Below, in pieces: positions 54,510-62,881 of a stretch of DNA of 64,000 bases. A program made the translations under genes and the position numbers. Source of the DNA: Desulfuromonadaceae bacterium. Its GTDB lineage: Bacteria; Desulfobacterota; Desulfuromonadia; Geobacterales; Pseudopelobacteraceae. Numbering within the stretch: position 1 is the first letter of the stretch; each line of letters opens with the position of its first letter. The notes below the pieces were generated by a model. The model searched no databases. It was given only the letters and a program-made list of their open reading frames with translations, and was not told the origin of the DNA. The stretch is taken from contig JAQTZV010000004.1 of the NCBI GenBank assembly GCA_028687585.1, positions 62,001 through 126,000 of the forward strand, written 5' to 3'.

Positions 54510-56104
54510 ATGCATTAAACCCCGTCATACTGTGCGTTGATGATGAGCCGGGCAACCTGAAACTTCTGGAAAGAACGCTTGGCACGTCCGGTTATCTGGT
54601 TATCAAGGCCAGTGATGGCCGGGAAGCGCTCGATATAATCGCCAGCCGCACGGTCGATCTGGTGCTCACCGATGTCATGATGCCGCGGGTCGACGGGTTT
54701 GAGATCTGCCGCCGGATCAAGGGGGATGAACGCTACCGGCATATACCGGTGGTCATGATAACCGCCCTTGATTCCAAAATGGACCGCATCCGCGGGATCG
54801 AGGCAGGAGCGGACGAATTCCTTGCCAAACCGTATGACCATGGCGAGGTGCTGGCACGGGTGAAGATGTTGCTCAGAACCAAACAGCTCGATGAAAAGCT
54901 TGGTGATTCGTACAGCAACATCCAGAACCTGACTTCCTTCGGCAGCCATATCATGACCTCTTTCCGCCCTGCGGGGTTCGACCTCATGACACAGATAGAC
55001 AGCCTCGCCAATCAGGTCATCAGGAAAGACATTGTTGGGGCAGGGCGGCCGTCGACAGTGCTGGTGCGCATTCTCACCGGCCATGTGTTTGCATGGTACA
55101 TCTACGAATATGATTCCGGGGAGTTGAAGAGGAGCGGCATTGACCTGAACATGCTGCTGTGCATATCGGACAAAGACCCTACCGCATGCTTTTCAAATTG
55201 TCCCCTGTCGTTGCCTCAATTCAGGTCGCTCGTAGAAATCCTTGCTTTCAGTGACATCACAGTCGCTAACATGACCTGCTATCTCAGCGAAATGGCCTCG
55301 GTTTTTGCGCTTAATTACGACAGGGAAGTGACGCGCTTTGACGCCGCAGTGCTGGAAAGCCTTGCAATGCAGACCCTCTTTTTCATGCACCTGGCTATCC
55401 AGATCAGGGAAAGTGATGATGCGTTCGCCTATACGGTGCACTCACTCGCCAGGGCCTCGGAGGCAAATGACGAGGACACCGGCGACCACATTCTCAGAGT
55501 AGGTGAATACTGCTCCATTGTGGGGCAAAGACTCGGCAAGGGGGATCAATGGGTACAGAGTATTAAACTGCAGGCGACGCTGCACGATGTCGGCAAGGTA
55601 CACACTCCTTCGGAAATCCTGAAGAAGCCTGGTGAGCTCACCCCGGAAGAGTGGAATATCATGAGACGTCATACGGTGAAGGGGGCGAAAATTATCGGCG
55701 ACCATCCGAAATTCAGTATCGCCAGGCAGATCGCGCTCTCGCACCATGAACGATGGGACGGGAGCGGTTATCCGTTCGGCTATTCCGGGGAGCGGATTCC
55801 TCTTGAGGGAAGAATCATGAATATCGCCGACCAGTATGATGCCTTGCGGAATGTGCGGGTCTACAAACCGGCACTCGATCACGCCACGACGGTGAAAATC
55901 ATCACCGAAGGGGATGGGAGGACCATGCCGCATCACTTTGACCCGCAGGTGTTGAAAGCCTTTGTGGATACCGCATCTCTGTTTGAGGAGGTGTATGAAA
56001 AATTCACCGAAAATGCCAGCCTGGAGCGGCAGGCCTCCGAGGTTTTGACCAAAACCGCTGACCTTGGGAACATCTCGGATGCCGGCATGGTAGCTATATT
56101 ATGA
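54506..56104 (+). CDS. response regulator with HD-GYP phosphodiesterase domain
   Basis: A protein of 532 residues. The receiver has LCVDDEPGN, acceptor D56 in LVLTDVMMP and Lys in [12 protein letters not shown]-like middle region at about 140-315 follows. The HD-GYP domain has [11 protein letters not shown] (H360-D361) and [14 protein letters not shown] (GYP at 421-423). HD-GYP domains hydrolyse cyclic-di-GMP, so this is a phosphorylation-controlled phosphodiesterase. The start is a TTG that overlaps the preceding stop, with GGAGG seven bases before it; the ATG nearby is out of frame. ATGA couples it to the next kinase. Confidence 0.9.
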   Translation: MNALNPVILCVDDEPGNLKLLERTLGTSGYLVIKASDGREALDIIASRTVDLVLTDVMMPRVDGFEICRRIKGDERYRHIPVVMITALDSKMDRIRGIEAGADEFLAKPYDHGEVLARVKMLLRTKQLDEKLGDSYSNIQNLTSFGSHIMTSFRPAGFDLMTQIDSLANQVIRKDIVGAGRPSTVLVRILTGHVFAWYIYEYDSGELKRSGIDLNMLLCISDKDPTACFSNCPLSLPQFRSLVEILAFSDITVANMTCYLSEMASVFALNYDREVTRFDAAVLESLAMQTLFFMHLAIQIRESDDAFAYTVHSLARASEANDEDTGDHILRVGEYCSIVGQRLGKGDQWVQSIKLQATLHDVGKVHTPSEILKKPGELTPEEWNIMRRHTVKGAKIIGDHPKFSIARQIALSHHERWDGSGYPFGYSGERIPLEGRIMNIADQYDALRNVRVYKPALDHATTVKIITEGDGRTMPHHFDPQVLKAFVDTASLFEEVYEKFTENASLERQASEVLTKTADLGNISDAGMVAIL

Positions 56105-58587
56105 AATCCCTGCTGTCAACTCGGAACAGTGCGTATCTTCGCAACTTTGTCATCGCGATTATTCTGACCATCGCAGCCGGCTGGATGCTCACCAATTTGC
56201 TCGTCAGGGTTGCGGAAAACGAATTCAAAGAGAAGATTGACCGGGAAGCAAACCTTACGCTGTCCTACATTCATGAACAGCTTGACGACGTGGAAAATGC
56301 GGCCAATGTGCTGAGCCAGTCAGAACAGACAGGTGCCGTTCTCTCCTCCGGCGGTCCCGTTGAGCTGGAGCGTGCGAACAGGATGCTTGACCGCGTCAAT
56401 AGCAGCATGAAGTTGTCGGTATGCTATCTTCTGGACAGAAACGGCCTGGCTGTTGCCTCGTCGAACAGAAACGAAAAGACCGGCTTTGCCGGTAAAAACT
56501 TCGCATTCAGACCGTTTTTCACCGGTGCAATGACCGGCAGACTCACCACGTATTTTGCTCTCGGCCTCCTCACCCGTGAAAGGGGCTATTTTGCGGCTGC
56601 GCCGGTTGTCGATCATGGCACCATTTCCGGTGTTGTCGTCGTCAAGAGAAATATTGCCCCGGTCGGAGAGTTTTTCAGAAAGTACACCCACGCATATCTG
56701 GTCAGTCCCGACGGAATAATTTTTGTATCCAACAAGGAGAATTACCTTTACCGGAGCTTATGGCCGGTTGATGAAGGGCGGCGGAGCACATTGCGGTCAT
56801 CGCAACAGTTCGGGACCATCACGTTTGAACCTCTGTTGGCGTCAGAACCACGGACGGGGACCTATGTCAGGTTTGAGAAAGAGAAGCATTACGCCGTACG
56901 CCTGCCGTTCGGCAGCGATGGCTGGTCACTTGTATTATTTGATGCCCCCCATATCGTATCAACCTACCGCTTGTTCGGCATCGTACTCACCACGGTGTTT
57001 GCTCTCCTGCTTCTGTTCTTCTTTTATGCACTACTGAACAAAAGCAAGTCACTGGAGATGGCAAGAGATCTGCTTAAATCCAGGGACGACTGGAAACGGA
57101 CGTTCGACACGGTGCCGGACCTCATCGCGATCATTGATGCAGATTACCGCATATCAAGTATGAACCGGGCAATGGCGGAACGCCTCGGCATCTCCCCGCA
57201 GGAGGCGGTCGGCAGGCATTGTTATGAACTGCTGCATGGTTCTCAGGGACCGCCCTCCTTCTGTCCTCATCAAAGAATGCTTGAGTCGGGGAGGACCGAA
57301 TCAGGGTGCCATTTTGAGAAGAATCTGAATTGCGATTTTAGCATCACCGCGGCTCCGATCCTGGCTGAAGACGGCACAATCGAGTCGTCTGTCCATGTGA
57401 TGCATGATGTCAGTGAACTTAAGCAGGTTGAAATGTACCTGCGCGAGACCGAACACCGACTCTCCAATGCCATGAGCTTGGCGGAGCTGTTTGACTGGGA
57501 ATATGACGTGGCAGGCGGATTCTTCGTCTTCAACGATCGCTATTATTCTCTCCACGGCACGACTTCCGAACGGGAAGGGGGCAACATGATGTCCGCAGAG
57601 GCTTTTGCCCGTAATTTTGTGCATCCGGACAACGCTCATGCTGTTGGCGAAGAAATTGCCAAGGCTTTGGCGGCGACTGATCCAGATTACCATTCGCAAC
57701 TTGAAACGTCCATTTTGCGCCGGGACGGTGAGGTTCGGCAGCTGTCTGTACACATTGCCATTAGCCAAAATGCCGCAGGGCAAATCATTCGGCTCCACGG
57801 TGCAAATCAGGACATCACCAAAACGAAACGGCTCAGTGATGAAGTCAACAGGATCAATAACCTGGAATCGATCGGCCTCCTCTCCGGCGGGCTGGCCCAT
57901 GACTTCAATAATGTGTTGAACATAATTTACGGCAACATAACCTTTGTCAAGATGCTTGCAGAGGGCAATGCAGCCCTTGTTGAGCCACTCGAAGACGCGG
58001 AAGAAGCGTGTGAACGCGCCAAAGAGCTCGGCACCCGCCTGCAGGCCTTTTCGCAGGGGGGCACTCCGTTCAGGGAGCCGATAGCGCTTCCCGCTCTCAT
58101 TGAGAATGCCGCAGAAGCTCTGTTCAAGGCCTCAAGAATCTCTCACAGCATATCCGCGGCAGATGGCGTCCACCAATTGGAAGCAGATCAGCGCCAGATC
58201 AGACAGCTGTTCGAAAATCTGCTGTCCAATGCCAAAGATGCCATGACCGGGGGGGGGACAGTCACAATCGCTATTGAAAACTGCGAAGTCGATGAAAAAA
58301 TGGGGCTGTCCCTCAGACCAGGCCCCTATGTCTGTATGACAATCCAGGACAACGGCGCAGGTATACCGGAGGTGAACCTTCCGAAGATCTTTGATCCCTA
58401 TTTTTCGACCAAGGATACCTACAGTCAACGAGGGCTGGGGCTTGGGCTCTCGATCTGCCATGCCATCATGAAACGGCACAACGGACACATATCCGTAGAA
58501 TCCTCAGTGGGAATCGGCACCAGAGTTACGCTGTATCTGCCTGCTGCCATGAATGAAACAGAACATTCAGCAGAGGAGAAATACTGA
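56101..58587 (+). CDS. membrane histidine kinase with DctB-like dCACHE sensor
   Basis: A membrane kinase of 828 residues. TM1 is at about 13-33, a periplasmic double-CACHE domain at about 35-285 and TM2 at about 290-314. Two PAS domains follow, the first with Cys residues in [20 protein letters not shown]. Then come HisKA with H600 ([11 protein letters not shown]) and HATPase ([20 protein letters not shown]). The sensor has [25 protein letters not shown] and [20 protein letters not shown], the pattern of DctB-type sensors for small organic acids. The ligand is inferred only from that pattern. No C-terminal receiver is present. Confidence 0.9.
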   Translation: MKSLLSTRNSAYLRNFVIAIILTIAAGWMLTNLLVRVAENEFKEKIDREANLTLSYIHEQLDDVENAANVLSQSEQTGAVLSSGGPVELERANRMLDRVNSSMKLSVCYLLDRNGLAVASSNRNEKTGFAGKNFAFRPFFTGAMTGRLTTYFALGLLTRERGYFAAAPVVDHGTISGVVVVKRNIAPVGEFFRKYTHAYLVSPDGIIFVSNKENYLYRSLWPVDEGRRSTLRSSQQFGTITFEPLLASEPRTGTYVRFEKEKHYAVRLPFGSDGWSLVLFDAPHIVSTYRLFGIVLTTVFALLLLFFFYALLNKSKSLEMARDLLKSRDDWKRTFDTVPDLIAIIDADYRISSMNRAMAERLGISPQEAVGRHCYELLHGSQGPPSFCPHQRMLESGRTESGCHFEKNLNCDFSITAAPILAEDGTIESSVHVMHDVSELKQVEMYLRETEHRLSNAMSLAELFDWEYDVAGGFFVFNDRYYSLHGTTSEREGGNMMSAEAFARNFVHPDNAHAVGEEIAKALAATDPDYHSQLETSILRRDGEVRQLSVHIAISQNAAGQIIRLHGANQDITKTKRLSDEVNRINNLESIGLLSGGLAHDFNNVLNIIYGNITFVKMLAEGNAALVEPLEDAEEACERAKELGTRLQAFSQGGTPFREPIALPALIENAAEALFKASRISHSISAADGVHQLEADQRQIRQLFENLLSNAKDAMTGGGTVTIAIENCEVDEKMGLSLRPGPYVCMTIQDNGAGIPEVNLPKIFDPYFSTKDTYSQRGLGLGLSICHAIMKRHNGHISVESSVGIGTRVTLYLPAAMNETEHSAEEKY

Positions 58588-58588
58588 A

Positions 58589-59875
58589 ATGATGAACGAG
58601 GTTTATACTATTCTGATAGTGGATGATGAAGAGCCGGCTCTTAAGCTGCTGTCACGCCTGTTGTCATGTGACCAGTATACCCTGTACTGCGCCGGAAACG
58701 GCAGAGAGGCTATCGAGCTGGCGGGGAAGATTAATCCTGATCTTATCCTGCTCGACGTAATGATGCCGGGGCTCGACGGTGCCGAGACCTGCAGAATACT
58801 AAAGAATACCGAAGGAATAAAGCTGATCCCGGTGATCATGCTGACTGCCCACCCGGACAAGGATATGAAATTACGCTGCCTCACTGCCGGGGCCAATGAT
58901 TTTCTTGCCAAACCGGTTGATAATGCCGAGCTTCAATTGCGGGTGCACAACATGCTCGAGTTCAGGAGGCATACGGAAACAAGGAAGTGGAACACATTGC
59001 TGGAGCAGAGCAAGGCGACTCTCGAAGCAAAAAACCGGGAACTCGAGGTCGCCCTGCAGGAGATCGAAAGAACACAGGCTCAGATCATCCAACAGGAGAA
59101 AATGGCATCCATCGGCCAGATAGCCGCGGGGGTGGCTCATGAGATAAACAATCCAATCGGATATATCAGCAGCAATATGAATTCGCTCTGGAAGTATGCC
59201 GAAAAGCTGGTTCAGTTCATAGAAGTTCAGGAACAGGCAATTGAAAGATGTTCCGATGTGGAGACGAAGAAATCGATTGTCGAACTTAAACGGCAGATCA
59301 AGCTGGATTTTGTCATGAAGGATTTTCGCGATTTGATAACTGAATCTCTTGAGGGTTCAACGCGGGTCAGCAAGATCGTGCATGATTTGAAGAGTTTTTC
59401 GCGGGCTGAGGGGGCCGAAGCGATTTCTGCGGACCTTAATGCGTGCATACAAAGCACTATCAACGTGGTGCGAAATGAAATCAGATATGTAGCGGAGCTG
59501 GACATCCATTTTGGTGATATTCCGCTGGTAGTCTGCCGGCCACAGCAGATAAGCCAGGTTGTTATGAACCTGTTAGTAAACGCCGCGCACTCTATTTGTG
59601 ACAAGGGTGTAATCACTCTTGTCACATCATTGGTAAACGATTCGGTCGAAATCAGCGTCACCGATACCGGCTGCGGTATTTCACCACAAAATATTGAAAA
59701 AATATTCGAACCGTTCTTTACCACCAAAGAGGTGGGCAAAGGGACCGGACTGGGACTGGCCATCAGCCGCGAAATTGTCAGGAAACATGGCGGTGAGCTG
59801 CTGGTTGAAAGTGAAGTAGGCAAGGGTACGATGTTCACCTTCCGGCTGCCGATTCAACAAGAAGAAACAAAATGA
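58589..59875 (+). CDS. receiver-histidine kinase hybrid
   Basis: A soluble protein of 428 residues. The receiver at 6-125 has LIVDDEEPA, acceptor D56 in LILLDVMMPGLDG and Lys in FLAKPVDN. A coiled coil follows, then HisKA with [20 protein letters not shown] (H184) and HATPase (TDTGCGISPQNIEKIFEPFF). Its transmitter resembles that of the kinase at 16113. The start at 58589 has GAGGAGA upstream; the ATG at 58553 is inside the previous gene. The stop overlaps the start of a truncated receiver, which suggests that a partner regulator has been lost. Confidence 0.9.
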   Translation: MMNEVYTILIVDDEEPALKLLSRLLSCDQYTLYCAGNGREAIELAGKINPDLILLDVMMPGLDGAETCRILKNTEGIKLIPVIMLTAHPDKDMKLRCLTAGANDFLAKPVDNAELQLRVHNMLEFRRHTETRKWNTLLEQSKATLEAKNRELEVALQEIERTQAQIIQQEKMASIGQIAAGVAHEINNPIGYISSNMNSLWKYAEKLVQFIEVQEQAIERCSDVETKKSIVELKRQIKLDFVMKDFRDLITESLEGSTRVSKIVHDLKSFSRAEGAEAISADLNACIQSTINVVRNEIRYVAELDIHFGDIPLVVCRPQQISQVVMNLLVNAAHSICDKGVITLVTSLVNDSVEISVTDTGCGISPQNIEKIFEPFFTTKEVGKGTGLGLAISREIVRKHGGELLVESEVGKGTMFTFRLPIQQEETK

Positions 59876-59988
59876 ACAATGCTCCGCGCATACTTTTTGT
59901 CGATGATGAGTGCAATGCCAGCGGAAGAGCACGCGTCCGGACTGCAGGGATATTTACTTACCGTGGAACTTTTGTCCGGAACCTTTGA
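59872..59988 (+). pseudogene. truncated response regulator remnant
   Basis: The ATG overlaps the stop of the preceding kinase, as is normal in this operon. The peptide begins NNAPRILFVDDECNASG, a receiver beta-1 strand with its acidic pair. After that the frame turns into unrelated sequence (RARVRTAGIFTYRGTFVRNL) and stops at codon 39. No other receiver motif follows in any frame up to 60100. The rest of the gene appears deleted. Confidence 0.75.
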
Positions 59989-60102
59989 GTTAATGGAAAA
60001 CCGTCTATGGGTGTACATCAACTACGCGGAATAGTGACTCATCAAACGTGGGCACGTTCAGCACGGTATATGTTCGGAAACAAACATCCATTGCCCCCTT
60101 CA

Positions 60103-60390
60103 CTATCTTAAACATTCCCGCGCCGAACCGGACAGATAATCAAAAACCTCGCCACGGGTGGTGATGAAACCCGGCATGTCGTTGAGAATGTCCTCGATCA
60201 GATGCAGCACCTCGCCGTCAACGCTCTCCAGTTCATCCATGACGGCTGACAGTATGGGCAGAATCTCGTACAGGTCGTGACGGTTGAAGGGTGCAGGGTC
60301 TGGCATGCCTGCAAACTTGGGCTCTGCCCGATTGGCGACGTCGCGCGGGTATTTGAATTTCAGATCGGATGCTTTGACTATGATGGACAT
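60103..60390 (-). CDS. small conserved hypothetical protein
   Basis: A polar protein of 95 residues with no membrane segment and no domain I recognise. It contains SDLKFKYPRDVANRAEPKFA, DLYEILPILSAVMDELESVD and ends GFITTRGEVFDYLSGSAREC. A strong GGGAGGAAA precedes the ATG, and codon use looks normal, so it is very likely expressed. Its last 29 codons are duplicated as a fragment at 48586. It is divergent from the hicAB module. Its function is unknown. Confidence 0.75.
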   Translation of the reverse strand: MSIIVKASDLKFKYPRDVANRAEPKFAGMPDPAPFNRHDLYEILPILSAVMDELESVDGEVLHLIEDILNDMPGFITTRGEVFDYLSGSARECLR

Positions 60391-60437
60391 AAATTTCCTC
60401 CCTTGACAGGTGAGCCACTTTTTGGCACCATATTGAC

Positions 60438-60692
60438 ATGAAACGAAAACAGCTCAAGACTATTGAATCTCTCTTTGTGCATCCTCCAAGCGCAAATATA
60501 AAATGGAGTGCCATTGAAGGGCTGTTAAGAGAGTTGGGCGCTGAAATCACTGAGCGTGAGGGATCACGCATTGGTGTCAGGCTTTTTGGCGAGCGTCGGG
60601 TATTCCATCGACTTCATCCGTCGCCTGATACTGATAAGGGTGCTGTAGCCAGTATCCGCAAATGGCTTGAAGATAACGGGGTGAAACCATGA
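60438..60692 (+). CDS. hicA: HicA-family toxin
   Basis: A basic protein of 84 residues with the double-stranded-RNA-binding-like fold of HicA mRNA interferases. LLRELGAEITEREGSRIGVR covers the central strands. The expected catalytic His falls in FGERRVFHRLHPSPDTDKGA, and VASIRKWLEDNGV ends the domain. The order toxin then antitoxin, and the 4-base overlap with the next gene, are typical of hicAB. No clear ribosome binding site precedes the ATG; a TTGACA at 60403 could be part of the promoter. Confidence 0.85.
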   Translation: MKRKQLKTIESLFVHPPSANIKWSAIEGLLRELGAEITEREGSRIGVRLFGERRVFHRLHPSPDTDKGAVASIRKWLEDNGVKP

Positions 60693-61033
60693 TGAATGTA
60701 ATGGAAATTAATGGCATACGCGCAGTAATTGCATTTGATCCTGAAATCAATATGTTTCGTGGCGAATTTGTAGGCCTGAATGGCGGGGCAGATTTTTATG
60801 CCACCGATATTGACGGACTTCGCCGTGAAGGAGAAACATCCTTGAAAGTTTTTCTGGAAATGTGCACCGAGGAAGGTGTGTCCCCATATATAAAAGCTTC
60901 CGGACGATTCAACCTTCGACTTCCTCAGGATCTTCATGCCAAGGCAGTTGCTTTGGCAAAAGCATCCGGCAAGAGTGTTAATAACTGGATTGCCGATGCC
61001 ATCAGACAGGCCGACGGACAGCCTGTGCATTAA
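60689..61033 (+). CDS. hicB: HicB-family antitoxin
   Basis: A protein of 114 residues. The N-terminal partial RNase H-like HicB domain is at about 1-65 (INMFRGEFVGLNGGADFYAT, GLRREGETSLKVFLEMC). A C-terminal ribbon-helix-helix DNA-binding domain is at about 70-110 (SGRFNLRLPQDLHAKAVALA, SGKSVNNWIADAI). The protein would bind and silence the toxin and repress the operon. It overlaps hicA by four bases and, as usual, follows it. Confidence 0.88.
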   Translation: MMNVMEINGIRAVIAFDPEINMFRGEFVGLNGGADFYATDIDGLRREGETSLKVFLEMCTEEGVSPYIKASGRFNLRLPQDLHAKAVALAKASGKSVNNWIADAIRQADGQPVH

Positions 61034-61114
61034 AGCTTCCCTGGATCGGGATATTCCTCCATTCAAGCGCGACAGCAACTGACACAGCACCATCACGTCC
61101 ACATTTTCCAGTAA

Positions 61115-61348
61115 TTAATGCCCGCCGCAGCCGCCACCACAACCGCCACCGCAACCAGGTTTGACAATGTCTGCCGCTTTGGGCGTGCTGCACAGTTGTA
61201 GTGAGGCACGATCCACATACCAGGTATCATCCTCGCTTTTCCCCTGCAGTTCATTTTTCTTGAGCATCATCAACACCCGCGTTTCAGTTGTTTCCAAAAG
61301 CTGCGCCGCCTCGGCAATCGATACAAACGAAGTTCCCGCTTCACACAT
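61115..61348 (-). CDS. small HTH protein with CGGGCGGGCGG tail
   Basis: A protein of 77 residues. The first 55 look like a MerR/excisionase-type helix-turn-helix (SIAEAAQLLETTETRVLMML, then ELQGKSEDDTWYVDRASLQL). The C-terminus is PGCGGGCGGGCGGH, with three evenly spaced cysteines and a terminal His, which suggests metal binding. A good AAAGGAG precedes the ATG. It lies 100 bases downstream of nifV on the same strand, across a palindromic repeat, and could be co-transcribed. It may be a metal-responsive or nif-associated factor; I know no named family for the whole protein. Confidence 0.75.
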   Translation of the reverse strand: MCEAGTSFVSIAEAAQLLETTETRVLMMLKKNELQGKSEDDTWYVDRASLQLCSTPKAADIVKPGCGGGCGGGCGGH

Positions 61349-61360
61349 GATATTTCTCCT

Positions 61361-61447
61361 TTGGTTCGACTCCGCTCACCAACCGGAGTCTGGTTTCCAT
61401 TCACGATTTCTGACTTCCATCGGGTGGTCCCTGAGCGGAGCCGAAGG
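61361..61447. repeat. inverted repeat between nifV and the HTH/Cys protein
   Basis: The left part GGTTCGACTCCGCTCACCAA and the right part TGAGCGGAGCCGAAGGGTT are inverted copies over some 18 bases. The intervening bases show weaker complementarity. It can form a hairpin between the two coding regions. Confidence 0.65.
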
Positions 61448-61448
61448 G

Positions 61449-62603
61449 TTATGCCGCCTTTGGTAGTGATTCTTCGCCCAGGTAGATGGCCATAAGCTCG
61501 CAATTGGTCAAATCCCGCTTCCGTTTGCACGACATGGCCCGCGTCTGAACCAGCAGCGGATCCGCCCGCTTCCGGTCAACAACGATTCCCATACTGCGAT
61601 AGCGCTCGATCAAACCGCCCGTGCCGGAATGCTTGCCGACGATAATGCTGCGGGTGAGCCCCACTTCTGCCGGGTCAAAGCCTTCATAGTTATGGGGATC
61701 CTTGATAACGCCATCGGCATGGAGCCCTGATTCGTGGGCAAAGACCCGGGAGCCGACCACCGGCTTGGAAACCGAAAGCGGCCGGTCGGAAGCTTTGGCG
61801 ACAAAGAGCGACATCTCGCGGAAGCGATGGGTATCGATCCCGGTTTCAATGCCGCAGGCATGCTTCAACCCCATAATCACCTCTTCGAGCGCCGCGTTGC
61901 CGGCACGTTCACCGAGACCGTTAATCGTGGTGTTGACAAACTTCGCTCCGGCGCGGATACCGGCAATGGCATTGGCTGTGGCCATACCCAGATCGTTGTG
62001 GGTATGCACCTCAATATCGATTTCCGGAACCGCGTGGCGGAGATAGGTCACTTTATCGAACATGGTGAACGGATCCATGATGCCGAGGGTGTCACAGAAG
62101 CGAAAGCGGTCGCCACCCTGGGAGCGGGTGATTTCCATCAACTCCACCAGAAAGGCCATGTCAGCCCGACTTGCATCCTCACCGCCAACTGAGACATAGA
62201 GATTATGCTGTTTGGCAAAGCCGAGTGCGACCTTCAGCTGTTCCTTCACTGCATTACGATTCTTGCGCAGCTTATGGTGGATCATCTGGTCGGAGACCGA
62301 CAGCGAAATGTCTACCGCCTGCACACCGCAGGCAATACTTGCCTCTATTTCAGGCACCAGTGCCCGGTTCCAGGTAATCAGCCGGGCGTTCAAGCCGAGG
62401 TCAACCAGCGTACGGATACTAGCCTGTTCTTCCTCGCCCATAGCGGGAATGCCGCATTCAATTTCCCCGACGCCGATGGAGTCAAGCATCCGGGCGATGG
62501 CTATTTTTTCGCGTTTGGAGAAGACCACTCCGGCGGTCTGTTCGCCGTCGCGCAGGGTGGTGTCATCGATGATTACTCTTGCCTGTCCGGTTATTAATTC
62601 CAT
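61449..62603 (-). CDS. nifV: homocitrate synthase
   Basis: A protein of 384 residues that condenses acetyl-CoA with 2-oxoglutarate to give homocitrate, the organic ligand of FeMo-cofactor. The alpha-IPMS/homocitrate synthase signature IIDDTTLRDGEQTAGVVFSK is at the start. Metal ligands are in EVHTHNDLGMATANAIAG, and GLGERAGNAALEEV and ESGLHADGV are present. Its length fits NifV and not the longer leucine-pathway enzyme. The start at 62603 follows GGGAGAGA. It has the same promoter plus leader-terminator arrangement as both nifH genes, which supports the nif assignment. Confidence 0.93.
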   Translation of the reverse strand: MELITGQARVIIDDTTLRDGEQTAGVVFSKREKIAIARMLDSIGVGEIECGIPAMGEEEQASIRTLVDLGLNARLITWNRALVPEIEASIACGVQAVDISLSVSDQMIHHKLRKNRNAVKEQLKVALGFAKQHNLYVSVGGEDASRADMAFLVELMEITRSQGGDRFRFCDTLGIMDPFTMFDKVTYLRHAVPEIDIEVHTHNDLGMATANAIAGIRAGAKFVNTTINGLGERAGNAALEEVIMGLKHACGIETGIDTHRFREMSLFVAKASDRPLSVSKPVVGSRVFAHESGLHADGVIKDPHNYEGFDPAEVGLTRSIIVGKHSGTGGLIERYRSMGIVVDRKRADPLLVQTRAMSCKRKRDLTNCELMAIYLGEESLPKAA

Positions 62604-62652
62604 CTTATCTCTCCCTATTCCCCTGATACTCATGTCCACTCTTACTAAAACG

Positions 62653-62684
62653 AAAAACGCCGCATACCCGAAAGTCTGCGGCGT
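62653..62684 (-). terminator. leader terminator upstream of nifV
   Basis: In the nifV direction the stem GACGCCGCA/TGCGGCGT, extended through a mismatch and closed by the loop TTTCGG, is followed by five Ts. It lies about 50-75 bases after the predicted start of transcription and 50 bases before the ATG, so transcription must read through it. Confidence 0.85.
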
Positions 62685-62740
62685 CGTTGCCACTTATCTG
62701 AACAATTGCGAATATAAATGCCAAGTAACTTAATCTACAA

Positions 62741-62756
62741 GCATTGTACATGCCAA
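62741..62756 (-). promoter_or_regulatory. nifV: sigma-54 promoter of nifV
   Basis: On the - strand TTGGCATGTACAATGC, followed by TT, gives GG-N10-GC with a good -24 box and ATGCTT at -12. The predicted transcription start is near 62730. Confidence 0.8.
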
Positions 62757-62881
62757 AATCACGATCCAAGCAAATTAATATTTTTGGATTGTAATTATTT
62801 GTGGTAGACAAAAAATATCGAGCCATGTATTTTAATTAAAGGTAGAACCGCATTTTAAAACCGCGAAAGGTGCGAATAGCC

